A stretch of DNA of 31,066 nucleotides. Origin: DASRHY01 sp046765875. Its GTDB lineage: Bacteria > Actinomycetota > Actinomycetes > Propionibacteriales > Kribbellaceae. The notes beneath the pieces are model-generated. The model was not told the origin of the DNA and did not search any database. It was given only the letters and a program-made list of their open reading frames with translations. The position numbers and the translations under genes are program-made. Below are positions 16,512 through 23,747 of the stretch, one piece after another. How positions within the stretch are numbered: the stretch's first letter is position 1; each line of letters opens with the position of its first letter. The stretch is taken from positions 1 to 31,066 of the forward strand of contig JBKPSJ010000091.1 of NCBI GenBank assembly GCA_046765875.1, given 5' to 3'.

Positions 16512-17225
16512 CTATGGCAGCCGGTCCACCAGTTCGCCGAGATCGGTGCGTGTACCGGTGTAGAACGGGATCTCGAGCCGGGTGTGCCGACGCGCCTCGG
16601 CACCGCGCAGGTGCCGCATCAGGTCCACGATCCGGTGCAGCTCGTCGGCCTCGAACGCCAGCATCCACTCGTAGTCGCCGAGCGCGAACGCCGACACCGT
16701 GTTCGCCCGCACGTCGGGGTACTCCCGCGCCATCTTCCCGTGCTCGGCCAGCATCTGACGCCGCTGGTCGTCGGGCAGCAGGTACCACTCCAGCGACCGC
16801 ACGAACGGGTACACGCACAGGTGCTGCCGCGGCTGCTCCTCGGCGAGGAACGCCGGGATGTGGCTCTTGTTGAACTCGGCCGGCCGGTGCAGCGCGACCT
16901 GCGACCAGACCGGGTCGAGGTGCCGGCCGAGCGACGTCTTGCGCAGCGCGTGGTACGCCGCCTGCAGTGCCTCCGACGTCGGCGCGTGCCACCACACCAT
17001 GAAGTCGGCGTCGGCGCGGAACCCGGCCACGTCGTACCAGCCGCGGATCACGACGTCATCGGCCGCTGCCGCCTCGGCGACCTTGCGTACGCCGGCGGCG
17101 AGCACACCCCGGTCCGCGGCTCCGAGCGGCTGATGCACCCGGAACACCGACCACATGGTGTACCGGATCACGTCGTTGAGCTCGCGGGCCTTGGACTTTC
17201 CAGCGTTGGCAGGGGTGTCAGTCAC
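16512..17225 (-). CDS. hemQ: coproheme decarboxylase (HemQ/ChdC)
   Basis: 237 residues. It carries out the last step of the coproporphyrin-dependent heme pathway, decarboxylating Fe-coproporphyrin III to heme b with peroxide. Tyr139 in YPFVRSLEWYLL matches the radical-forming catalytic Tyr, and His162 in AEHGKMAREY the axial ligand. The 23-residue spacing equals that of Tyr135/His158 in characterised actinobacterial ChdC. It lacks the distal Arg context of true chlorite dismutases, as expected. The start is GTG 17225, overlapping the hemY stop as GTGA. It is the third gene of the hemE-hemY-hemQ operon. Confidence 0.95.
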   Translation of the reverse strand: MTDTPANAGKSKARELNDVIRYTMWSVFRVHQPLGAADRGVLAAGVRKVAEAAAADDVVIRGWYDVAGFRADADFMVWWHAPTSEALQAAYHALRKTSLGRHLDPVWSQVALHRPAEFNKSHIPAFLAEEQPRQHLCVYPFVRSLEWYLLPDDQRRQMLAEHGKMAREYPDVRANTVSAFALGDYEWMLAFEADELHRIVDLMRHLRGAEARRHTRLEIPFYTGTRTDLGELVDRLP

Positions 17226-18616
17226 TCGGCCATTCTCGCCAATCGGCCCAAGTGCTCACGCACCCGGGTGGCGGCCTGCTGTCCGGAGGCGACGCACGCC
17301 GCGATCCCCACTCCCCTGTACGCCGCGCCGGCCACCGCCAGCCCCGGCACCTGCTCGACCGCACGCTCGATCCGGTCCACCTTGTCGAGGTGCCCGACGG
17401 CGTACTGCGGCAGCGCGCCACCCCACCGCTGAACCCGGCTGTCGACGATCTCCGCATCGAGCCCGATCGCCAGCCGCAGGTCCGCCGCGGCCGCCGCGAC
17501 CAGGTCGGCGTCGTCGCGCTGCAGCACGTGCTCCTCGCCGAGCCGCCCGACCGAGCACCGGAACACCGCCAGATCCTCGTCGTGGCTCCACTTCAGATGC
17601 GTGTACGTCGAGGCCTTGATGGTGCGGCCCTCCATCGCGGGCACCAGGAAGCCCGATCCAGTCGCACCGGCCGGCCACTGGTCGCGCCGTACGGCGAGCG
17701 TGATGATCGCCATGCTCGCGTACTCGATCTCGCCCAGCTCCGCGGCTGCCGAAGGCACGAGATCGGCCAGCATCCGGCCGGCCGGACGAGCAGGTGTGGC
17801 GACGATGACCGCGTCGGCGGACTCAAAAGCGGGCCGCGGCACCGGCCCGGTCTCGATCCGGAACCCATCGTCCTGTCTGGTGATCCGCCTGACGGTCCAG
17901 CCGGTGCGGATGATCGCACCCTGCTTGTCCAACTCGGCCCGAAGCTGCTCGGTCAGCCGGTGGACTCCGCCACGCAGCCCCGCGAACACCGGCTTGTCGC
18001 TGCCGGTGCGCTGTCCGGCGGCACGCACGTCCTCGGCCGCGGCAAGCAGCGACGGCGATGTACGGAGCCGGGCGTACAACTCCGGCACGGCCGCGGCCAG
18101 CGAGATCTCGTCGGCCCGGCCCGCATACACGCCACCCAGCAGCGGGTCGACCAGCCGGTCGGTGACCGCTCTCCCCATCCGCTCGGCAACGAACACACCT
18201 ATGGGTACGTCGCTGTCCAACCCGGGCGCCGACCCGTCCTCCGCCGCGGCCCGGCGGGTGCCGTCCGCACCCAGCACGTCCTCGGCGGCCCTGATGTCGG
18301 TCGGTACGCCCATCACGGTCGGCGGCAGCGGCAGGATCCGCTCGCCGATCCACAGCCCGGCCGCTGTCGTCGCCGGGTACACGATCTCGTCGGCCAGCCC
18401 GACCGACCGCATCAGATCGACGGCCTCCGGGCGCCTGGCCAGCACCGACTCGGCACCCAGGTCGACCGGGATGCCACCGACCTCGCCACCGATGACCTTC
18501 CCACCCACCTGCGTGGCGCGGTCCAGCACAGTCACGCGTACGCCCGGCTGGCCGACCAATGCGTGCGCTGCGGCGAGTCCGGTGATGCCCGCGCCGACGA
18601 CGACAACGTGAGTCAT
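17222..18616 (-). CDS. hemY: coproporphyrinogen III oxidase, HemY type (annotated protoporphyrinogen oxidase)
   Basis: A 464-residue FAD enzyme. The dinucleotide-binding GAGITG is at residues 8-13, followed by AAAHAL. A second conserved block near the C-terminus reads GLAVAGAAYRGVGIAACVASGQ, typical of amine-oxidase-fold PPOX/CgoX. With HemQ next to it, the physiological substrate is coproporphyrinogen III rather than protoporphyrinogen IX; this is established for Gram-positive HemY paired with HemQ, and inferred here. The ATG at 18616 overlaps the hemE stop (ATGA), and its own stop overlaps the hemQ start (GTGA). Membrane association is expected, without a transmembrane helix. Confidence 0.94.
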   Translation of the reverse strand: MTHVVVVGAGITGLAAAHALVGQPGVRVTVLDRATQVGGKVIGGEVGGIPVDLGAESVLARRPEAVDLMRSVGLADEIVYPATTAAGLWIGERILPLPPTVMGVPTDIRAAEDVLGADGTRRAAAEDGSAPGLDSDVPIGVFVAERMGRAVTDRLVDPLLGGVYAGRADEISLAAAVPELYARLRTSPSLLAAAEDVRAAGQRTGSDKPVFAGLRGGVHRLTEQLRAELDKQGAIIRTGWTVRRITRQDDGFRIETGPVPRPAFESADAVIVATPARPAGRMLADLVPSAAAELGEIEYASMAIITLAVRRDQWPAGATGSGFLVPAMEGRTIKASTYTHLKWSHDEDLAVFRCSVGRLGEEHVLQRDDADLVAAAAADLRLAIGLDAEIVDSRVQRWGGALPQYAVGHLDKVDRIERAVEQVPGLAVAGAAYRGVGIAACVASGQQAATRVREHLGRLARMAE

Positions 18617-19656
18617 GCGGCGGTCTTGGCGTGGACGGCTTCGACGATGCGGTGCAGCACGTCCGGATCTGCCCAGGGCGGTACGCCGTGGCCGAGGTTG
18701 AAGATGTGCCCGGGAGCGGCCCGGCCCTCTGCGAGGATCCGGTCCAGCTCGGGCTCGATCACGTCCCAGCCGGCCCCGAGCAACGCCGGGTCGAGGTTGC
18801 CCTGGACCGGTTTCGGCTCGCCCAGGCGGCGTACCGCCTCGTCCAGCGGGACCCGCCAGTCGACGCCGACCACGTCGGCGCCGGCCGAGCTCATCAAGCG
18901 CAGCAACTCACCGGTGTTCACGCCGAAGTGCAGCCGCGGTACGCCGTACGACGCCAGCGCGGCGAACACCTTTGCCGAATGCGGCAGCACGAACTGCTCG
19001 TAGTCGCGCGGCGACAACGCACCCGCCCAGGAGTCGAACAACTGGAACGCCGAGGCGCCGGCCTCTACCTGCACCGACAGGAACGCGATCGCCACATCGG
19101 CCAGCCGGTCAGCCAGCGCGTGCCACAGATTCGGATCGGCGCGCATCAGCGCCTTGGTCCTGGCGTGGTCCTTGCTCGGCCCGCCCTCTACCAGGTACGA
19201 GGCCACCGTGAACGGCGCGCCGGCGAACCCGATCAGCGGCACCCCACCGAGCTGTGACACCAGGTGCTGTACCGCATCGGTGACGAACCCGACCTCCGCG
19301 GTCGTCACCGCTCGTACCGGCGCCAGATCGGCCTGTGACCGTACCGGTGATGCCACCACCGGGCCGATTCCCGGCTGGATCTCCAGGTCCACGCCGACCG
19401 CCTTCAACGGAAGCACGATGTCGGAGAAGAAGATCGCCGCGTCGACCCCGTACCGGCGTACCGGTTGCATCGTTATCTGGACGATGAGATCGGGACGCAT
19501 GCAGGACTCGAGCATCGAGATGCCCTCGCGTACGGCGCGGTACTCCGGCAGGGACCGGCCCGCCTGACGCATGAACCACACCGGCGTATGCGGCGCCTGC
19601 TCCCCGCGCGCTGCCAGCAGGAATGGCGAACGGGACAAGACAGGCGCGGTCGGCAC
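18613..19656 (-). CDS. hemE: uroporphyrinogen decarboxylase
   Basis: 347 residues from GTG 19656, giving the standard opening APVLSRSPFLLAARGE. It converts uroporphyrinogen III to coproporphyrinogen III. Substrate-binding Arg30 and Arg34 lie in FMRQAGRSLPEYR, Asp79 in AIFFSDIVLP, and LEIQPGIGPVV follows. The C-terminal HFGVNTGELLRLM and FNLGHGVPPWADP are also typical. A longer open frame extends upstream antisense to the DUF3000 gene, but family length and the N-terminal motif support 19656. It is first in the operon and diverges from DUF3000, with an 85-bp shared control region. Confidence 0.96.
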   Translation of the reverse strand: MPTAPVLSRSPFLLAARGEQAPHTPVWFMRQAGRSLPEYRAVREGISMLESCMRPDLIVQITMQPVRRYGVDAAIFFSDIVLPLKAVGVDLEIQPGIGPVVASPVRSQADLAPVRAVTTAEVGFVTDAVQHLVSQLGGVPLIGFAGAPFTVASYLVEGGPSKDHARTKALMRADPNLWHALADRLADVAIAFLSVQVEAGASAFQLFDSWAGALSPRDYEQFVLPHSAKVFAALASYGVPRLHFGVNTGELLRLMSSAGADVVGVDWRVPLDEAVRRLGEPKPVQGNLDPALLGAGWDVIEPELDRILAEGRAAPGHIFNLGHGVPPWADPDVLHRIVEAVHAKTAA

Positions 19657-19741
19657 CTTGCGATGATCCCACGGGCGTCGCAACCCGACTCCGGCGCGTC
19701 GCCGTCCCCGGTATGCCACGGACGGCTTTAGGCTTCCAACC

Positions 19742-20344
19742 ATGGGTGCTCGCAAGCAGGTCGACGCGCCACCGGCCGCGTTCGCGGAGGCGCTGACCCA
19801 GCTGCGTGGAGCCAGGTTCCGCCCGGAGGTGTTCGTCGAGGAGATGCCGGCGCCGCAGCGGATCGCGCCGCACGCGGCAGCCGTCAGCGCCGACGTGACC
19901 GTCGATGGGGACGACGTCGCCACCGGACGCCTCGTTATCCTGTACGACCCGGCCGGCAACGACGCGTGGCAGTCCACCTTCCGCTGCGTGGCGTACGTAC
20001 GGGCAACGGTGGAGCCCGAGATGGTCACCGACGCGATGCTCGGCGGAGTCGGCTGGACCTGGCTGATGGAGGCATTGGTCGAGCACGGTGCGGCGTACCT
20101 GGCACCCAGCGGTACTGTGACCCGGGTGATCTCGGAGAGCTTCGGAGGGATGGCCGACGACGCCGCCACGGCGGAGATCGAGATCCGCGCGTCCTGGAGC
20201 CCCGCCCCCGACGTCACCGGTACGGTCGAGGTGGCACCGCACGCCGAGGCGTGGGGTGACGTTCTGTGCACGGCGGCCGGCCTGCCGCCGGTTCCACCCG
20301 GAGTGGTCGCGATGCCGACGCGACGTGGTCAACGAGGCCGATGA
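19742..20344 (+). CDS. DUF3000 family protein
   Basis: 200 residues, cytoplasmic, actinobacteria-specific DUF3000 family (for example M. tuberculosis Rv2680). Recognisable blocks are FAEALTQLRGARFRPEVFVEEMPAPQ in outline, DPAGNDAWQSTFRCVAYVRA, GWTWLMEAL and the SFGG strand. No catalytic motif is visible. The ATG at 19742 has no clear ribosome binding site, and a -10-like TTTAGGCT lies just upstream, so the mRNA could be leaderless or nearly so. It ends in an ATGA overlap with the RNase D gene, suggesting a shared role in RNA metabolism; this is inferred from context only. Confidence 0.92.
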   Translation: MGARKQVDAPPAAFAEALTQLRGARFRPEVFVEEMPAPQRIAPHAAAVSADVTVDGDDVATGRLVILYDPAGNDAWQSTFRCVAYVRATVEPEMVTDAMLGGVGWTWLMEALVEHGAAYLAPSGTVTRVISESFGGMADDAATAEIEIRASWSPAPDVTGTVEVAPHAEAWGDVLCTAAGLPPVPPGVVAMPTRRGQRGR

Positions 20345-21660
20345 AGAGGTCTATGGCGACACCCGAACAGATTCCCCCCGACAACGAGAGCGGCGTGGCC
20401 GAGGCGGCCAAGCCGCTACTTGAGTTGCGGGAGGACCTGCCGGACGTCGTCGAAACACCCGGGCAGCTGGCCACCGTCGTCGATGCGTTCAAGTCCGGCA
20501 GCGGGCCGGTCGCGGTGGACGCCGAGCGGGCCTCGGGGTACCGGTACTCGCACCGGGCCTACCTGGTCCAGCTCCGCCGCGAAGGCTCCGGCTCCGCGCT
20601 GGTCGACCCGATCCCGTTCCCCAGCCTGAGCGCGCTCGGCGAGGCGATCGCCGACGCCGAGTGGATCATCCATGCGGCCAACCAGGACCTGGCCTGCCTG
20701 GCCGAGGTGGGGATGACGCCCGCCAGGATCTTCGACACCGAACTGGCCGCGCGGCTGCTCGGGTACCCCAAGGTCGGGCTGGCCTCACTGGTCAGCGAGG
20801 TGCTCGGGTACCGGATGCGCAAGGAGCACTCGGCGGCCGACTGGTCCACCCGGCCGCTGCCAATGCCCTGGCTGCAGTACGCCGCGCTCGACGTCGAGGT
20901 GCTGATCGAGCTCCGCGACAAGATCGAGGCCGAACTGCGCCGCGACGGCAAGTGGGACTGGGCGCTGCAAGAGTTCGCCGCCATATTGGCCGCGCCGCCC
21001 CGCGAGCCGCGGCCGGACCCGTGGCGGCGTACGTCGGGGATGCATCGGGTACGGAGCCGCCGCGGACTCGCCGTAGTTCGCGGTCTGTGGGAGGCGCGGG
21101 ACCGGATCGCCGCAAACGCCGACATCTCCCCCGGCCGGATCCTGGCCGACGCGGCGATCGTCGAGGCCGCCTCGGCGATGCCGGCCGACCGCGACGAGCT
21201 CACCAAGCTGCCGGCGTTCCGCAGCCGCGGCGCCCAGCGGCACCAGCGGGTCTGGTGGGAGGCGGTCTCGGCCGCCCGAAGGCTGCCCGACGCGCAGTTG
21301 CCCCGGCAGGGAGCCCGGTACGACGGACCGCCGCCGGCGCGTGCCTGGGCGGATCGGGATCCCGATGCGGCAGCCCGGCTGGTGGCCTGTCGCGCAGCCG
21401 TCGGCGAGATCGCCGAACAGCACCGGCTGCCGACCGAGAACCTGCTGTCGCCCGACACGGTGCGCCGGCTGGCCTGGACGCCGCCGGAACAGCCGGACAC
21501 CGAGGTCGTAGCCGAGGTGTTGCGCGGTCACGGCGCGCGTGAGTGGCAGGTGGCGCTGACCGCGCGTGCGCTCGCGGATGCGCTCACCGCTAGCCCGGCA
21601 GCGTCCGAGACCTTCGAGACCTCCGCGGCCTCCGCGGCCTCCGGGAGCTCCGAGGCCTGA
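20341..21660 (+). CDS. rnd: ribonuclease D (DEDDy 3'-5' exonuclease with HRDC domains)
   Basis: 439 residues from ATG 20341, which overlaps the DUF3000 stop by 4 bp (another candidate ATG is at 20353 after AAGAGG). The DEDDy exonuclease covers about 40-210. Exo I is VAVDAERASG (D60, E62), Exo II is IIHAANQDLACL (D117), and Exo III is LQYAALDVEVL (Y180, D184). An HRDC helical domain follows at about 235-320, and a second HRDC-like region reaches the C-terminus, which ends in a Ser/Ala/Glu-rich low-complexity tail. It trims tRNA and other structured RNA 3' ends. It is the same neighbour as in mycobacteria (Rv2681). Confidence 0.94.
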   Translation: MKRSMATPEQIPPDNESGVAEAAKPLLELREDLPDVVETPGQLATVVDAFKSGSGPVAVDAERASGYRYSHRAYLVQLRREGSGSALVDPIPFPSLSALGEAIADAEWIIHAANQDLACLAEVGMTPARIFDTELAARLLGYPKVGLASLVSEVLGYRMRKEHSAADWSTRPLPMPWLQYAALDVEVLIELRDKIEAELRRDGKWDWALQEFAAILAAPPREPRPDPWRRTSGMHRVRSRRGLAVVRGLWEARDRIAANADISPGRILADAAIVEAASAMPADRDELTKLPAFRSRGAQRHQRVWWEAVSAARRLPDAQLPRQGARYDGPPPARAWADRDPDAAARLVACRAAVGEIAEQHRLPTENLLSPDTVRRLAWTPPEQPDTEVVAEVLRGHGAREWQVALTARALADALTASPAASETFETSAASAASGSSEA

Positions 21661-21664
21661 TCCG

Positions 21665-22324
21665 TCAGACCCGCTCGAGAGCCGGCTGACGCGAAGGTTC
21701 CTTCGGCATCCAGCGGGCACACTCGGCGATCGCCTCGGTGAGGATCGTGTGCAACAGGTCGTCGGGGTCCTCGACGCACGCCAGGGCGACGCCCTCGATC
21801 GCACAGCCGACCGCCCGCGGCGCGACCCGCCGGCCGAAGTCCCGCGGCAGCCGCCGCGCGTTCGCGGTGAACTTCCGCGCCCACCGCGCCGCCTGCGGTA
21901 CGTCCTCCAGCACCCGCCGGCTCTGCTCGGACAGCGTGCCCGCCGGGCGGCCGTCGATCTCGTCGAGCATTCGCTCGGCCGTGAGCAGCGACACCGCCAG
22001 CACGTGCTGACGTTCGTCGGACACCACCGGCAGCGCCCTGCGTACGACGGTCAGCACCAGCAGCGGGTCCACCTGGCGGTCGGCCGGGTCCAGCCCGATC
22101 ACCGACGGGACCATCGGCGCGAGCCGGCTCCGGTTGGCATCGGTCGTGCAGTCGTTCACGTGCCGGGCGATCGAGGCGAGCAGCGGGTGGGTACAGGATG
22201 GGTGATCCGACCAGGCCTCACCGGCGAGGAAGGACGCGTACTCCATGAAGCACGCGCCGCGTCGCGGGTTGCGATGCTTCCCGCGCGACAGCAGCGGCAC
22301 GTCGGTCTCGAAGAGCTTTGTCAT
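21665..22324 (-). CDS. conserved actinobacterial protein of unknown function
   Basis: 219 residues from ATG 22324, with a well-placed GGAG 6 nt upstream. An in-frame Met at 22348 has weaker support. The N-terminus is distinctive: PLLSRGKHRNPRRGACFMEY, then FLAGEAWSDHPSCTHPLLA and RHVND. Cys25, His41, Cys44, His46 and His55 could form a metal site (inference). The remainder is helical and Arg/Ala-rich, with no transmembrane segment or signal peptide. Convergent with the RNase D gene, the two stops being only 4 bp apart. I recall similar proteins in other actinobacteria but no function. Confidence 0.75.
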   Translation of the reverse strand: MTKLFETDVPLLSRGKHRNPRRGACFMEYASFLAGEAWSDHPSCTHPLLASIARHVNDCTTDANRSRLAPMVPSVIGLDPADRQVDPLLVLTVVRRALPVVSDERQHVLAVSLLTAERMLDEIDGRPAGTLSEQSRRVLEDVPQAARWARKFTANARRLPRDFGRRVAPRAVGCAIEGVALACVEDPDDLLHTILTEAIAECARWMPKEPSRQPALERV

Positions 22325-22439
22325 CTGAGCTCCAGAAAGGGAATCCATCCCCTTCAGTCTGCGCCTCGATCACCGGTTGTGGCCACGAATATCTTGCCTA
22401 TCTCTCAGGCCGCGGCGAGCGGATCGCGCTCGGGCCACA

Positions 22440-22472
22440 TGTGAGCCGAGTGTGAGCCGAGTGTGAGCCGAG
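22440..22472. repeat. three tandem copies of an 11-bp direct repeat upstream of fadA
   Basis: TGTGAGCCGAG occurs three times head-to-tail without mismatch (22440-22450, 22451-22461, 22462-22472). The 11-bp period is close to one helical turn, so all copies face the same side of DNA. The array ends 16 bp upstream of the candidate fadA -35 box, an activator-like position. No known regulator motif was recognised. Confidence 0.8.
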
Positions 22473-22488
22473 GCACAGGGACGGCTGG

Positions 22489-22517
22489 TTGGTGGGCGTG
22501 TTACCAGTGAGTAGCAT
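22489..22517 (+). promoter_or_regulatory. candidate SigA-type promoter of fadA-fadB
   Basis: TTGGTG (22489-22494), a 17-bp spacer and TAGCAT (22512-22517) match the -35/-10 layout well. Predicted transcription starts near 22524, giving a leader of about 20 nt that contains the AGGAGA ribosome binding site for GTG 22545. The 11-bp repeats then sit at about -84 to -52. Confidence 0.55.
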
Positions 22518-22544
22518 TGCGGTGCCGACACTTAGGAGAACCTC

Positions 22545-23747
22545 GTGCCCCGTGAACTTCGCGATGTCGTGTTCGTCGACGGCGTCCGCACTCCCTTCGG
22601 CAAGGCGAAGGGACAGTACGCAGAGACCCGCGCCGACGACCTGGTGATCAAGTGCATCCGGGAACTGCTGCGGCGCAACCCCACGTTGCCACCGGACAAG
22701 GTGGACGAGGTCGCGATCGCCGCGACCACCCAGATCGGCGACCAGGGCCTGACCATCGGCCGGACCGCCGCGCTGCTCGCCGGGCTGCCGAACACCACAC
22801 CCGGGTACGCGATCGACCGGATGTGCGCGGGCGCGATGACCGCGGTCACCACCACCGCCGCCGGGATCGCGTTCGGCGCGTACGACGTGGTGGTCGCCGG
22901 CGGTGTCGAGCACATGGGCCGGCACCCGATGGGCGAGGCGGTCGACCCGAATCCGCGGATCCTGGCCGAGAAGCTGGTCGACACCTCGGCGCTGGTGATG
23001 GGCTCGACCGCGGAGAACCTGCACGACCGGTACCCGGGCATCTCCAAGGAGCGGGCCGACGCGTTCGCCGTGCTGTCGCAGGAGCGGGCCGCCAAGGCGT
23101 ACGCCAACGAGCTGATCCAGCCCGATCTGGTGCCGATCGCGACCCGGTCGGCCGAGCTGGGCTGGGGACTCGCAACCGCCGACGAGCCGATGCGCCCCGG
23201 TACGACGATGGAGGTGCTGGCCGGTCTCAAGCCGCCGTTCCGGCCGCACGGCCGGGTGACACCGGGCAACTCGGCCGGTATCAACGACGGCGCCACCGCG
23301 TGCGTGCTCGCGTCCGCCGACGCCGCGGCCGAGCTGGGACTGCCGGTGAAGATGAAGCTGGTCTCGTACGCGTTCGCAGGCGTCGAGCCCGAGGTGATGG
23401 GCGTCGGGCCGGTGCCCGCCACCGAGAAGGCCCTGCGGCTGGCCGGGCTCACGATCGACGATATCGACGCGTTCGAGGTGAACGAGGCGTTCGCCGTGCA
23501 GGTGCTGGCGTTCCTGGAGCACTTCGGCATCGCTGACGACGATCCGCGGGTCAACCCGTACGGCGGCGCGATCGCGTACGGACACCCGCTGGCCTCCTCC
23601 GGCGTACGGCTGATGAATCAGCTCGCGGTCCAGTTCGAGCAGCGGCCCGAGGTCCGGTACGGCCTGACCACGATGTGCGTCGGTCTCGGTATGGGCGGCA
23701 CGGTCATCTGGGAGAACCCGCACTACACCGGAGGGGACGCCAAGTGA
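22545..23747 (+). CDS. fadA: acetyl-CoA C-acyltransferase (3-ketoacyl-CoA thiolase)
   Basis: A 400-residue thiolase catalysing the last step of beta-oxidation, cleaving 3-ketoacyl-CoA with CoA. Nucleophile Cys94 lies in DRMCAGAMTA, His347 in AYGHPLASSG and Cys378 in CVGLGMGG, with NEAFAVQ also present. The full triad and normal length are seen. The start is GTG 22545 with AGGAGA 6 nt upstream, giving PRELRDVVFVDGVRTPFGKAK. The stop overlaps the fadB start as GTGA, so the two subunits of the beta-oxidation complex are made together (compare mycobacterial FadA/FadB). Confidence 0.96.
   Translation: MPRELRDVVFVDGVRTPFGKAKGQYAETRADDLVIKCIRELLRRNPTLPPDKVDEVAIAATTQIGDQGLTIGRTAALLAGLPNTTPGYAIDRMCAGAMTAVTTTAAGIAFGAYDVVVAGGVEHMGRHPMGEAVDPNPRILAEKLVDTSALVMGSTAENLHDRYPGISKERADAFAVLSQERAAKAYANELIQPDLVPIATRSAELGWGLATADEPMRPGTTMEVLAGLKPPFRPHGRVTPGNSAGINDGATACVLASADAAAELGLPVKMKLVSYAFAGVEPEVMGVGPVPATEKALRLAGLTIDDIDAFEVNEAFAVQVLAFLEHFGIADDDPRVNPYGGAIAYGHPLASSGVRLMNQLAVQFEQRPEVRYGLTTMCVGLGMGGTVIWENPHYTGGDAK

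Noticed and set aside
16210..16995. A 261-codon minus-strand open frame overlapping the MFS end and hemQ
   Set aside because: The part inside hemQ is out of frame and motif-free. Only the 16381-16482 part has coding-like bias, and it is reported separately with low confidence.
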